From positions 1 through 49,024 of the forward strand of contig CADEDY010000010.1 of assembly GCA_902826215.1 (NCBI GenBank): 49,024 bases of DNA. The letters run 5' to 3'. Positions 17,113-25,558 of the stretch are shown one piece after another. Under the pieces are notes generated by a model. The model made no database searches, had not been told where the DNA came from, and was given only the letters and a program-made list of their open reading frames with translations. Each line of letters starts with the position of its first letter. Positions within the stretch are counted from its first letter, which is position 1. The position numbers were made by a program, and so were the translations under genes. This DNA is from an uncultured Bacteroidota bacterium. GTDB taxonomy: Bacteria; Bacteroidota; Bacteroidia; Flavobacteriales_F; PHOS-HE28.

Positions 17113-17541
17113 ATGAGCAACTCGTTGCTTGCAGCTCTGTGGGTATCGGCGTTCTGCATCCTCTCAGCTTGCGCGAAGGATAATGCAGATGACCCCCCTG
17201 TTCCTGGACAGCCACCAGAGCCGTACGTTGACACAGTGGGCCTTGCGATAGGTCAGTATCATGGGACGTCTCTGTTCGAATACTCGGATCAGGACACCGC
17301 ATTCTCCAATGTGCTCGACATCGACCTGCAGGTCCTCCTGGATAGCACTGTAACGAACGGACTCAGGATCGATCAAAGGCGAGTGACCATCATGCCGGAT
17401 CTTACTCTGGTCCCAACCATGTTTACCGGTCAGCTCATATGGGGACATTTGGTGCTAGGCGATTCGCTTTATTTCGATTGGGAGAACAATTCTCCGAATT
17501 ACCACAACCACTTTTCCTTTCAAGGAAGAAAGATCAATTGA
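17113..17541 (+). CDS. Small hypothetical lipoprotein inside the pdh operon
   Basis: A 142-residue predicted lipoprotein that I do not recognise. The signal peptide ends with a lipobox LSAC (Cys at residue 21), then an Asp/Pro-rich linker leads into a beta-rich domain (YHGTSLFEY, VLDIDLQVLLDS, LIWGHLVLGDSLYFDW). A fold of the small beta-sandwich type is possible but not shown. It starts 1 base after pdhA and ends 3 bases before pdhC, so it must be co-transcribed with cytoplasmic pyruvate dehydrogenase subunits despite being exported. Its local base composition is more AT-rich than the flanking genes, which suggests later insertion into the operon. Confidence 0.8.
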   Translation: MSNSLLAALWVSAFCILSACAKDNADDPPVPGQPPEPYVDTVGLAIGQYHGTSLFEYSDQDTAFSNVLDIDLQVLLDSTVTNGLRIDQRRVTIMPDLTLVPTMFTGQLIWGHLVLGDSLYFDWENNSPNYHNHFSFQGRKIN

Positions 17542-17544
17542 TCC

Positions 17545-18813
17545 ATGGCCGAGATCGTACGCATGCCGAAGTTGAGCGACACCATGACCGAAGGGGTGGT
17601 GGCCGCATGGCACATGAAGGTGGGAGATAAGGTGAAGAGCGGCGACGTGCTTGCCGAGATCGAGACCGACAAGGCCACCATGGAGTTCGAGAGCTTCACG
17701 GATGGCGTGCTTTTGTACATCGGTGTGGAGAAGGGCAAGACGGCTGCCGTGGATAGCGTGCTCGCCGTGCTTGGGAAGGAAGGGGAGGACATCACCAAAT
17801 TGCTGGCTGACGCTGCGGCCGGTGCCCCGAAAGTCGAGGTAGTGAAGGAAGAGCCGAAGGTTGAAGTAAAAGAGCAGGTGCAGAAGCAGGAGGCGCAACC
17901 GCCAGCTCCGGTTGTTGTCTCCAAGCCAGCCCCTGCTGCTGCCCCTGCCGCTTCTGCCACCAATGGTCGTGTGAAAGCCAGCCCGCTCGCGAAACACCTT
18001 GCCGAAGAGAAAGGCATCGACATCGCTCGTGTACGTGGTTCGGGTCCCGATGGTCGCGTGACGAAGAGTGACGTCGAGAATTTCAGTGGAAGTGGGTCGG
18101 TTTTCGTGCCGCAGGTGGAAGGCTTCGAGGAAGTGCCCGTGAGCCAGATGCGCAAGACCATTGCGAAGCGTTTGGCCGAAAGCAAATTCACCGCGCCGCA
18201 CTTCTACCTCACGATCGAGATGGACATGTCGCGTGCGATGGCCGTGCGAGAGGCGATCAACAAGCAGATCGCACCGGACAAGGTCTCCTTCAACGACATG
18301 GTGATCAAAGCGGTGGCCGTTGCTCTGAAGCAGCACCCGAAGGTGAACAGCAGTTGGCTGGGTGATCGCATCCGATACAATCAGCACGTGCACATCGGTG
18401 TGGCCGTTGCCGTGGAGGAAGGATTGCTCGTGCCCGTAGTGCGCTTTGCCGATGGCAAGCCGCTTCGCACCATTGGCGCCGAGGTGCGCGAGTTCGCAAA
18501 GCGCGCCAAGGAGAAGAAGCTGCAGCCGCAGGATTGGGAGGGAAACACGTTCACGATCTCCAACCTCGGCATGTTCGGCATCGATGAGTTCACGGCCATC
18601 ATCAACCCGCCTGATGCCTGCATCCTTGCGATCGGTGGCATCATGGAGAAACCTGTGGTCAAGGACGGCGCCATCGTAGTTGGTCACACCATGAAGGTGA
18701 CCCTGAGCTGCGATCACCGCGTGGTGGATGGTGCTACTGGAGCAGCCTTCCTCAATACCTTCAAAGGGTTGTTGGAGGAGCCCGCATTGATGCTGGGGAT
18801 GGGGGCGATCTGA
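17545..18813 (+). CDS. pdhC: Pyruvate dehydrogenase E2, dihydrolipoamide acetyltransferase
   Basis: A 422-residue 2-oxo acid dehydrogenase E2. It has one N-terminal lipoyl domain with lipoylated Lys43 in ETDKATMEF, a Lys/Glu/Ala/Pro-rich linker (about 95-140), a peripheral subunit-binding domain (KASPLAKHLAEEKGIDI to GRVTKSDV, about 150-185), and the catalytic acetyltransferase domain starting EVPVSQMRKTIAKRLAES and ending with the CoA/acyl-transfer motif DHRVVDG. Many Bacteroidota E2 proteins have two lipoyl domains, so the single one here is on the short side. The operon with E1 alpha supports the pyruvate (not oxoglutarate or branched-chain) assignment. Confidence 0.93.
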   Translation: MAEIVRMPKLSDTMTEGVVAAWHMKVGDKVKSGDVLAEIETDKATMEFESFTDGVLLYIGVEKGKTAAVDSVLAVLGKEGEDITKLLADAAAGAPKVEVVKEEPKVEVKEQVQKQEAQPPAPVVVSKPAPAAAPAASATNGRVKASPLAKHLAEEKGIDIARVRGSGPDGRVTKSDVENFSGSGSVFVPQVEGFEEVPVSQMRKTIAKRLAESKFTAPHFYLTIEMDMSRAMAVREAINKQIAPDKVSFNDMVIKAVAVALKQHPKVNSSWLGDRIRYNQHVHIGVAVAVEEGLLVPVVRFADGKPLRTIGAEVREFAKRAKEKKLQPQDWEGNTFTISNLGMFGIDEFTAIINPPDACILAIGGIMEKPVVKDGAIVVGHTMKVTLSCDHRVVDGATGAAFLNTFKGLLEEPALMLGMGAI

Positions 18814-18835
18814 GCCCCGTTGGAAGAAGGTGGCT

Positions 18836-19771
18836 TCACCCTTTATCCACGAACCGCTGGACCAAGCGTAGCTCCGAACGACCGATGTGGTCGGGGTACT
18901 GCCGCTTGAATTCGGTTTCGGCTTCGGTCGCCTTCTTGGTCAGTGCCGCGCAACGGGCCTTGTCGCCCAAGTGGTAGCATAGCATCGCTTCGGCCGCATC
19001 GATCGTGAAACGCTGCACGGCATCCTTCGGCATGATGCTGCGGGACCAATCGAAGGCCGCGGCGACCTCGGTCGGATCCAGATCATCCGGGCTGACCTTC
19101 CTGTTCAAGGCTTCCGCAGGGATCGCGGTCCTCAGCCGGAATACGAAAGAGGAGGTGTGCGGCACGTGCTGCACGGGTTCCAAATAGTTCCGCAATCGAT
19201 ACAGATGCAGGTGTATCCAACCCGTCCAATAGTGCGCGAAATCCTGATGGATGATGATCGATCGGCCGGGGATCAGGTGCGGATAGAATGCACTGGACAC
19301 ATGGTTCGTGAGGTCCCAATTCTTCATGATGTCCACGTGCATCAATTCGATCGGACCGCCGACCCATTGCTGTTGGGTGAGGTCGCCTTGGTGCGCCTCC
19401 ACACGGTCCTTCCACGGGGCCATGTGCTTGAGGAAGGTGGGCAGGAAGCTGTCGCCGATGTTCAATAGCTGGATCTCCGGGATCAGCTTCTGCTCCTTGG
19501 AGAAGTCGTCCACCAAGAACAGATCGTAGGCATGAACTTTCACCTTCGCCGTGGCCGGTGAATCGTTCGCCGAGATACCAGCAGCGAGCGCACCGGTCGA
19601 ACCACCGAGCCACGTGCCGAGGTCGGCGATCAGGCCTGCGCCCTTCACCTCTTTGGCTCGGTCATGCAAATTGCGCAACTCGTTCGGGTGCAGCATGGTC
19701 GGAATGCGCTGCCACGGCTTCAACGGCCGAATGATGTTGCGAACGATGCGACGTATTCCACTGGTATCCAT
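18836..19771 (-). CDS. Class I SAM-dependent methyltransferase-like protein (TylF-like)
   Basis: A 311-residue protein with a Rossmann methyltransferase core. The SAM-binding loop ADLGTWLGGSTGALAAG is near residues 65-80, followed by VHAYDLFLVDDF, an acidic HVDIMKNWDLT segment and IIIHQDFAHYWTGW. This layout resembles macrocin O-methyltransferase (TylF) type proteins, though the substrate is unknown. The C-terminal 90 residues are helical (KKATEAETEFKRQYPDH), not part of the core. The frame is open much further upstream, but that stretch is antisense to the next gene, so the start is 19771. A TACTTTCG box lies 20 bases upstream. Its pathway is unclear. Confidence 0.72.
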   Translation of the reverse strand: MDTSGIRRIVRNIIRPLKPWQRIPTMLHPNELRNLHDRAKEVKGAGLIADLGTWLGGSTGALAAGISANDSPATAKVKVHAYDLFLVDDFSKEQKLIPEIQLLNIGDSFLPTFLKHMAPWKDRVEAHQGDLTQQQWVGGPIELMHVDIMKNWDLTNHVSSAFYPHLIPGRSIIIHQDFAHYWTGWIHLHLYRLRNYLEPVQHVPHTSSFVFRLRTAIPAEALNRKVSPDDLDPTEVAAAFDWSRSIMPKDAVQRFTIDAAEAMLCYHLGDKARCAALTKKATEAETEFKRQYPDHIGRSELRLVQRFVDKG

Positions 19772-19791
19772 GAGGTGCGTTAGGAGTTCGC

Positions 19792-19799
19792 CGAAAGTA
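19792..19799 (-). promoter_or_regulatory. Putative -7 box for the TylF-like methyltransferase gene
   Basis: Minus-strand TACTTTCG fits TAnnTTyG and ends 20 bases before the ATG at 19771. Confidence 0.4.
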
Positions 19800-19885
19800 G
19801 CGGTTTCAAAGTGCAGGTCGTAGAATTCGGAGAAGCAGGCCAGCGTGGGTCCTGACTTCCTCACGGATGGCCTTCCTTTGCTCGG

Positions 19886-20308
19886 ATGGCGCGCGTGCTC
19901 GTGTTCGGTCAATTCGGATGTATCGCCGTTCTGCTGTTCGGTGGCGGTTGGCATTTGCCGTTCTGGGCATGGGGCATCTTCGGGCTTGGCCTGCTCGTTT
20001 TCGTTTGGGCAGCCTTTTCGCTCGGTACCCGGAATTTCACGATCATGCCGGTCCCACGTGAAGGGAACCGCATTTCGAAGCAGGGCATCTATACGTACCT
20101 GCGTCATCCCATGTACACGGCGGTGCTCCTCTGCGGTGTAGCAGTCTTGTTCGGTGCCCCTTCCATTTGGCGATGGTGTGCGCTGAGCCTTTGCGTGTTC
20201 GTACTTGTGCTGAAGATCCGTTTCGAGGAACGTGCCTTGACTCGACTTCATCCGACCTATCCCGACATCATGGGTGGTGTTGCACGTCTATTCCCCAAGG
20301 TGTGGTAG
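19886..20308 (+). CDS. Isoprenylcysteine carboxyl methyltransferase family membrane protein
   Basis: A 140-residue membrane protein with about four hydrophobic segments and the ICMT/PEMT-family signature GIYTYLRHPMYTAVLL (SAM-binding), followed by a C-terminal RFEERALTRLHPTYPDI region with the typical EE and late Tyr. Family members methylate membrane-embedded substrates such as lipids or prenylated acceptors. The true substrate here is unknown. It is half the length of eukaryotic ICMT but normal for bacterial members. It starts 115 bases from the divergent TylF-like gene, and the next methyltransferase starts 49 bases downstream. Confidence 0.82.
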   Translation: MARVLVFGQFGCIAVLLFGGGWHLPFWAWGIFGLGLLVFVWAAFSLGTRNFTIMPVPREGNRISKQGIYTYLRHPMYTAVLLCGVAVLFGAPSIWRWCALSLCVFVLVLKIRFEERALTRLHPTYPDIMGGVARLFPKVW

Positions 20309-20357
20309 TGCAAGCCGGTTAGCTTTGGCCGGGATCCTCGGCGACGTGGATCGACGA

Positions 20358-21107
20358 ATGAGCATGGCAGGCCTGATCGAACGATTGCTCCCGAACTTCA
20401 TCGCACGCAAGCTGCGGGAGCGTGCTTTGCATGGTGCAACCGTGTTCTGTCCTGTTTGTGAACGGGGTGCCATCGCATTCCTGCCCTCCGGTTCGCCACC
20501 GCGCCCGCATGTGTTGTGTCCCTTCTGTGGATCGCGTGAACGGGCACGTATGACGTGGCTCTACCTCAAGGAACAGAACCTGCTGCGGCCTGGCTTGCGG
20601 ATCCTGCACGTCGCACCAGAGGCCTGCTTGCGGGACCGGTTGAAAGAGCTTCCTCAAGCGACCTACGTGGCTGGTGATAAGCACGAGACCGGTTATACCT
20701 ACCCGCCCGGGACCATCGACTTGGACGTGACCGCACTAAAATTCCCGGATGATCACTTCCATCTCATCCTGTGTTCGCATGTGCTCGAACATGTACCGAA
20801 TGATCGGCTTGCGATGAGCGAACTATTGCGTGTGTTGAAGCCTGGTGGAACAGCGATCCTGATGGTGCCGATCGCAAAGCATAACGCCGAAACACAGGAG
20901 GACCCTGCGGTGACCGATCCGAAGGACCGTATTCGGCTCTACGGCCAGTTCGATCATGTTCGCCTCTATGGCCGCGACTATTCGGGTCGATTGCAAGAAG
21001 CTGGTTTCCACGTAAAGGAAGATGCGATGACCGAGCGTCTATCGCCTGAAGAGGTGTTCCGCTTCGGATTGCTGCGGAGCGAATTGGTGCACGCCGGTTC
21101 GAAGTAG
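20358..21107 (+). CDS. SAM-dependent methyltransferase with N-terminal zinc-ribbon
   Basis: A 249-residue protein. Near the N-terminus two CxxC pairs (FCPVC about residue 35 and LCPFC about residue 58) look like a zinc ribbon. They precede a type 11 methyltransferase core: GLRILHVAPE as the SAM motif I equivalent, YVAGDKHE, FHLILCSHVLEHVPND, and LLRVLKPGGTAILMVP. Motif I is degenerate (HVAPE instead of a Gly-rich loop), as in some sugar or lipid methyltransferases. The C-terminus (YGRDYSGRLQEAGF) fits the same group. ATG at 20358 or 20364 are both possible. It probably shares a transcript with the ICMT-like gene. The substrate is unknown. Confidence 0.8.
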   Translation: MSMAGLIERLLPNFIARKLRERALHGATVFCPVCERGAIAFLPSGSPPRPHVLCPFCGSRERARMTWLYLKEQNLLRPGLRILHVAPEACLRDRLKELPQATYVAGDKHETGYTYPPGTIDLDVTALKFPDDHFHLILCSHVLEHVPNDRLAMSELLRVLKPGGTAILMVPIAKHNAETQEDPAVTDPKDRIRLYGQFDHVRLYGRDYSGRLQEAGFHVKEDAMTERLSPEEVFRFGLLRSELVHAGSK

Positions 21108-21116
21108 CAGCGCGGA

Positions 21117-22535
21117 TCACTTCAACTCCGTGAACGGTCCAGTGGGCATGTGGAAATAGACCCCGTTCACATCGGTCGGGAATTCCAAGCCTTCTTGATC
21201 GAATTGTTCATCCAACTGGGCCGCGTCAATATGTGCGTTGCTCGGTGTCAGCGGTATCAGGACGAGTGCTGCATCAGGCCCTTTTCTGGCCGAGAGCAAC
21301 AGGATCTCCATGGGACTTACAGGAGCTATCGGCGCTACGCGGAAACCGGGCGGGAGCAGCGGCGGACCGGGTTGCACCAGACCTCTGCGGATGCCGTGTA
21401 ATTCAGCTTTGTCGATGAGCTCCTCCATGCCCTCGACTCGCTCTGCATAGGTCCGAGAAACCGTGTTGAACCGGTCGCTTCGGAAGCAGAGTGCGCAAAG
21501 GAGAAGGAGTGCGTACGGAAGTCTGTTCCACTCTTCTGGGAGTATTCGGGTCAAGATCACGATAAGGACCCAAACGGTCGCTGGGTAGTCCACGATCTCG
21601 CGGTAGTAGGACTGAGTGGCATCCGGGAGGTACAGCGAGGTGAGCACGTAGATTGTGCTGATGCCTGCAAGGAAGATCATCAAGCCCCAGCGGTCCGCCT
21701 TTCGGATCAGCAAGGCTGTTGCGAATATGGATAGAGCGAGCGTGTCGGGATATTGATGGATGGCATTGGACAATTGTGCCCACAGCCTGCCGGGTGAAAG
21801 GGTCCAAAGAACACCGAGCAGATCAAGACGGATGAGAACCGATCGGAATGCATTCGCCTCGTACGCCGTCAAGAACAGCGTGCGGATGAGGAGATGTGCG
21901 ACCAACAACACGATCAGCCACAGCAAGAGCCGCCGATCCGTCCAAATGCGCTCCATGACCAAAAGCAGCCCCATGACAAGCATGCCCATGAAGTGACTGG
22001 AGATGACCAGAACGAAGAGCACCGAGAGCAACGTCCAGCGAAACCAAGGCATGAGCTTATCCGTGCGAAGCACCGCATGGAATACGATCAGCAACAAGGC
22101 GCCGTAGTAGAATTCGAAGATGGGACAGAAGTGAGCGTGGGCCAAGCCTATGAACTGTACCGCGATCAACGTGAGCCCCGCCGCACGGTCCTTCAGTTTG
22201 AAGGTGACGAAGGCGAAACCGGCTGCTAAGAGCGCCACATTTCCGATGGAGAACAAGCCGATCAATACCTGCATCGGAAGATCGAGCCGGGTGCCGATGA
22301 CCGGTAACCATTGCGTGAGAACGATGATCCATCGGCCGTTGATCACATGGAAGGATCGCTCTTCCGCGACGTGCATCAGGAAATAAGCAGCATCAGCGTA
22401 AATGCGCTCGTTGGCGAAGCGGACCGCAATGCCTGAAATGATCAGGAAACCCAGTGCTACAAAGAAGAACTCGACCCTGTTCAGCCACACTTTTGGAAGA
22501 GCGCCTACTTGCAGGTGTGCACGGTTCGATCGCAT
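21117..22535 (-). CDS. Polytopic membrane protein, function unknown (GT-C-like topology)
   Basis: A 472-residue protein with roughly ten to twelve hydrophobic segments from residue 15 to 330 and a soluble C-terminal part of about 130 residues (RGLVQPGPPLLPPGFR, DVNGVYFHMPTG). An early short loop with RFANERIYADAAYFLMHVAEE after the first helix recalls the acidic first extracytoplasmic loop of GT-C glycosyltransferases, but no definitive motif is seen. Upstream open sequence overlaps the recG start, so I use ATG at 22535. The gap to the divergent recG is 41 bases. I do not assign a function. Confidence 0.7.
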   Translation of the reverse strand: MRSNRAHLQVGALPKVWLNRVEFFFVALGFLIISGIAVRFANERIYADAAYFLMHVAEERSFHVINGRWIIVLTQWLPVIGTRLDLPMQVLIGLFSIGNVALLAAGFAFVTFKLKDRAAGLTLIAVQFIGLAHAHFCPIFEFYYGALLLIVFHAVLRTDKLMPWFRWTLLSVLFVLVISSHFMGMLVMGLLLVMERIWTDRRLLLWLIVLLVAHLLIRTLFLTAYEANAFRSVLIRLDLLGVLWTLSPGRLWAQLSNAIHQYPDTLALSIFATALLIRKADRWGLMIFLAGISTIYVLTSLYLPDATQSYYREIVDYPATVWVLIVILTRILPEEWNRLPYALLLLCALCFRSDRFNTVSRTYAERVEGMEELIDKAELHGIRRGLVQPGPPLLPPGFRVAPIAPVSPMEILLLSARKGPDAALVLIPLTPSNAHIDAAQLDEQFDQEGLEFPTDVNGVYFHMPTGPFTELK

Positions 22536-22576
22536 TCGCGGCAATGTAGCATGGTGCCGCACACTACTTTTCGGCC

Positions 22577-24694
22577 ATGCAGGATCTGCTGGCCACACCG
22601 ATCGAATTCCTTAAGGGGGTCGGGCCGCAGCGTGCAGCACTGTTGCGCGGTGAGTTGGAGGTGCACACCTATTTGGATCTCCTCCAGCACTTCCCTTTCC
22701 GCTATGTGGATCGAAGCATATTCCATCAGGTGAAGGATCTCGTAGAGGATATGCCGCAGGCGCAACTTCGAGGGGTATTGGGGCCGTTGCGGACCGTTGG
22801 TGAAAAGCAAGGGCGAAGGCTCGTCTCCACCTTCACTGATGCGAGTGGCACGGTGGATCTCGTCTGGTTCAAAGGTGCCCGGTGGTTGCACGCTTCCTTG
22901 AAACCGGGCCAGCAGTACATCCTGTTCGGCAAGCCCAATGTCTTCAAGGGCCGCTTCAGCTTTCCGCATCCCGAACTGGAACTGGCCGAAACGCGGGAGC
23001 AAGTCTTGGAAGCCGCGCTGCAACCGGTGTATAGCACCACGGAGAAGCTCACGGCCAAGGGTTTGGGCAGCCGTGCGATCTGGAAGTTGCAGAAGACGCT
23101 CTTGGGCCAACTCGTTGGGTCCATTCCTGAAACCTTGAGCAAGGAGTTGATCGACTGGCTATCGGGCCTATCACGGGAGGAGGCCTTTCGCCAAGTACAC
23201 GCCCCGCAGGATCAGACCCGCTTGGATGCCGCGATCCACCGGTTGAAATTCGAGGAGCTCTTCTTCATTCAGATGCTCTTGCTGAAACAGAAGCTGTTGT
23301 TGCAGCAACAGTTGCGCGGTAACGTCTTCGGCTCCGTGGGCGATCATTTCAATACGTTCTACAAGGAGCATCTTCCGTTCGAACTCACCGGTGCGCAGAA
23401 GCGGGTGGTGAAGGAGATCCGGAAGGACATGGGAACCGGACGACAGATGAACCGACTTGTGCAAGGTGATGTCGGCAGCGGCAAGACACTGGTCGGTCTG
23501 CTCAGCATGCTCATCGCGTTGGACAACGGTTTCCAGAGTGCGCTGATGGCCCCAACGGAGATCCTCGCACAACAGCACTTCGCAACACTTTCCAGGTTCT
23601 TGGAAGGCCTTCCCGTCGTGGTGCGCTTGCTCACTGGAAACACCAAGGTGGCGGAACGCAGGAGCATCCTAGAGGCGCTGCGGGCGGGTGAAGTGCATTT
23701 GATCGTCGGTACCCATGCCTTGTTGGAGGATCGTGTGGTCTTCAAACAACTCGGCCTTGTGGTGATCGATGAACAGCATCGTTTCGGGGTGGCTCAGCGC
23801 GCTCGCCTTTGGGCGAAAAGTGCTGTGCCGCCCCATGTGTTGGTGATGACGGCGACACCGATACCGCGCACCTTGGCCATGACCTTGTACGGTGATCTGG
23901 ACACCAGCGTGATCGACGAGCTTCCACCGGGACGTAAACCGATCCGCACTGTTCACCGTTACGACTCTTCGCGCAGTGCAGTTTTCGGTTTCATGGAAGA
24001 GGAGATCGCGAAAGGGCGACAGATCTATGTGGTGTATCCCTTGATCGAAGAGGCCGACCCTGCGAAGATGAACGGTCAGGATCTGAAGGATCTTACCGAC
24101 GGTTTCGAGAGCATTACACGTAGGTTCCCGTTGCCCAAGTATGCGGTGAGCATGGTCCACGGGCGCATGGATCAAGCGACGAAGGATTATGAGATGGCCC
24201 GTTTCAAGAAGGGCGAAACGAACATCCTTGTGGCGACCACGGTGATCGAAGTGGGCGTGGATGTGCCGAATGCCAGTGTGATGGTGATCGAGAATGCCGA
24301 GCGTTTCGGGCTTTCACAGTTGCATCAATTGCGCGGTAGGGTAGGTCGTGGTGCCGAGCAGAGCTTCTGCATACTGATGACCGGCGACAAGCTGGGCAAT
24401 GACGCGCGTGCACGTATCGAGACCATGGTGCGGACCAACGATGGCTTCGAGATCGCCGAGACCGACCTGCGTTTGCGCGGCCCTGGGGATCTGATGGGTA
24501 CCCTGCAAAGTGGCCTGCCGGAAATGCACATTGCCGATCTGATCGCCGATGCCGCGTTGCTTCAACAAGCGCGACAAGTGGCCTTGCGGTTGCTGGACCT
24601 GGATCCCGGATTGCGCGATCCGAAGAACGCCTCCATCGCCAGAAGCCTTGCTGAACGGATGAAGGGGAAACCGGTCTGGGGCAGGATCAGTTAG
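22577..24694 (+). CDS. recG: ATP-dependent DNA helicase RecG
   Basis: A 705-residue superfamily 2 helicase that remodels stalled replication forks and Holliday junctions. The N-terminal wedge/OB domain starts near TPIEFLKGVGPQRAALL. The helicase core has the Q-region FELTGAQKRVVKEI, Walker A GDVGSGKT (about 300), Walker B DEQHRFG, motif III MTATPIPRTLA, and motifs V/VI VIEVGVDVP and QLHQLRGRVGRG. The C-terminal region includes DLRLRGPGDLMGTLQSG. The length is normal (about 700). The stop overlaps the convergent yhhN stop. A TACTTTTC box ends only 4 bases upstream of the ATG, so the mRNA may be nearly leaderless. Confidence 0.96.
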   Translation: MQDLLATPIEFLKGVGPQRAALLRGELEVHTYLDLLQHFPFRYVDRSIFHQVKDLVEDMPQAQLRGVLGPLRTVGEKQGRRLVSTFTDASGTVDLVWFKGARWLHASLKPGQQYILFGKPNVFKGRFSFPHPELELAETREQVLEAALQPVYSTTEKLTAKGLGSRAIWKLQKTLLGQLVGSIPETLSKELIDWLSGLSREEAFRQVHAPQDQTRLDAAIHRLKFEELFFIQMLLLKQKLLLQQQLRGNVFGSVGDHFNTFYKEHLPFELTGAQKRVVKEIRKDMGTGRQMNRLVQGDVGSGKTLVGLLSMLIALDNGFQSALMAPTEILAQQHFATLSRFLEGLPVVVRLLTGNTKVAERRSILEALRAGEVHLIVGTHALLEDRVVFKQLGLVVIDEQHRFGVAQRARLWAKSAVPPHVLVMTATPIPRTLAMTLYGDLDTSVIDELPPGRKPIRTVHRYDSSRSAVFGFMEEEIAKGRQIYVVYPLIEEADPAKMNGQDLKDLTDGFESITRRFPLPKYAVSMVHGRMDQATKDYEMARFKKGETNILVATTVIEVGVDVPNASVMVIENAERFGLSQLHQLRGRVGRGAEQSFCILMTGDKLGNDARARIETMVRTNDGFEIAETDLRLRGPGDLMGTLQSGLPEMHIADLIADAALLQQARQVALRLLDLDPGLRDPKNASIARSLAERMKGKPVWGRIS

Positions 24695-25422
24695 GCACTC
24701 AGCGCGGCCTTCCGCCGGATCTCATCCGGATCGAGCACGTGCACCAAGGCACCCGAAACGATGAGTACCTGCGCGATGGCATAGGTCAGCATGACAGCCC
24801 ACCTCGCATAGCTCAAGGGTTCGAAGAACCGATCGATCGCGAGCAGGCTGTCGGATAGGATGAAGAACAAGGCGCCCAGGAACACCATGATGAAACTGCG
24901 CAGGAAGGTGCGGCCCAAGCGGAATGCAGCCGCGATGCCCATCAAGGTGATCGCAGCCGTGTAGATGCCCAACGGAAGTTCGATCGTCTCGTCCACCAAA
25001 CGCATCAACCGACTGGCGAAGAAGTAACCATAGGCCACCATGAACACGGCGATCACCGCGGAGATCAAATTACCCCGCGCTGTGCCGGCATTGTTGTAGC
25101 TCTGGAAGAAACCCATCGCATAGCAGAGCTGCGCAATGAGGAAGGCACCCAGCCCGATCAGGAAATTGAAGTCGTCCAAGTGTTGGAACATCAGCGCAAC
25201 ATCGCCGATCAAGGAAAAGAAGAGACCCGCTTGGATCAGCAACGTGAACCGATCACCGACACGGCGACTGTTGAAGAAGAACCAACTGGAGAGGATCACC
25301 ATCATCATCGGCTTGCACACGAACACCAATGTATGCGAGCCGTACATCTCACCCGCGATCGTGCCAGCGGTTGCCAGCGCGTAAAGCGTGAGATTGATCG
25401 GCGTATTCTTTCGGATATCCAT
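24691..25422 (-). CDS. Lysoplasmalogenase, YhhN/TMEM86 family
   Basis: A 243-residue integral membrane protein with about eight hydrophobic segments and the YhhN family pattern: VFVCKPMMMVILSSWFF in the first third (CKP motif), GLFFSLIGDVALMF with the conserved Gly-Asp, FLIAQLCYAMGFF, and ALFFILSDSLLAIDRF with conserved Ser-Asp. Family members hydrolyse the vinyl-ether bond of lysoplasmalogens to give a fatty aldehyde and glycerophospho-compound; the bacterial substrate may be another ether lipid. It follows an AGMO-like sterol desaturase family gene in the same direction, which strengthens an ether-lipid role. The stop codon overlaps the recG stop in the convergent arrangement. Confidence 0.88.
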   Translation of the reverse strand: MDIRKNTPINLTLYALATAGTIAGEMYGSHTLVFVCKPMMMVILSSWFFFNSRRVGDRFTLLIQAGLFFSLIGDVALMFQHLDDFNFLIGLGAFLIAQLCYAMGFFQSYNNAGTARGNLISAVIAVFMVAYGYFFASRLMRLVDETIELPLGIYTAAITLMGIAAAFRLGRTFLRSFIMVFLGALFFILSDSLLAIDRFFEPLSYARWAVMLTYAIAQVLIVSGALVHVLDPDEIRRKAALSA

Positions 25423-25434
25423 GGAGAGCAGGGG

Positions 25435-25442
25435 CGAATTTA
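25435..25442 (-). promoter_or_regulatory. Putative -7 box for the yhhN-type gene
   Basis: Minus-strand TAAATTCG fits TAnnTTyG and ends 12 bases before the ATG at 25422, in the 136-base gap after the AGMO-like gene. The gene may therefore have its own promoter. Confidence 0.4.
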
Positions 25443-25558
25443 GGCAGGTGCGCTGCTGCGCTTCATGTTCATCGGGATCTTCGCCGGGAACCGCAAATGT
25501 TGCGACGATCGGTAGCTGGTGATCGGCGGAGAGTGCGTGCTGACTCCAAGACGGTCGA

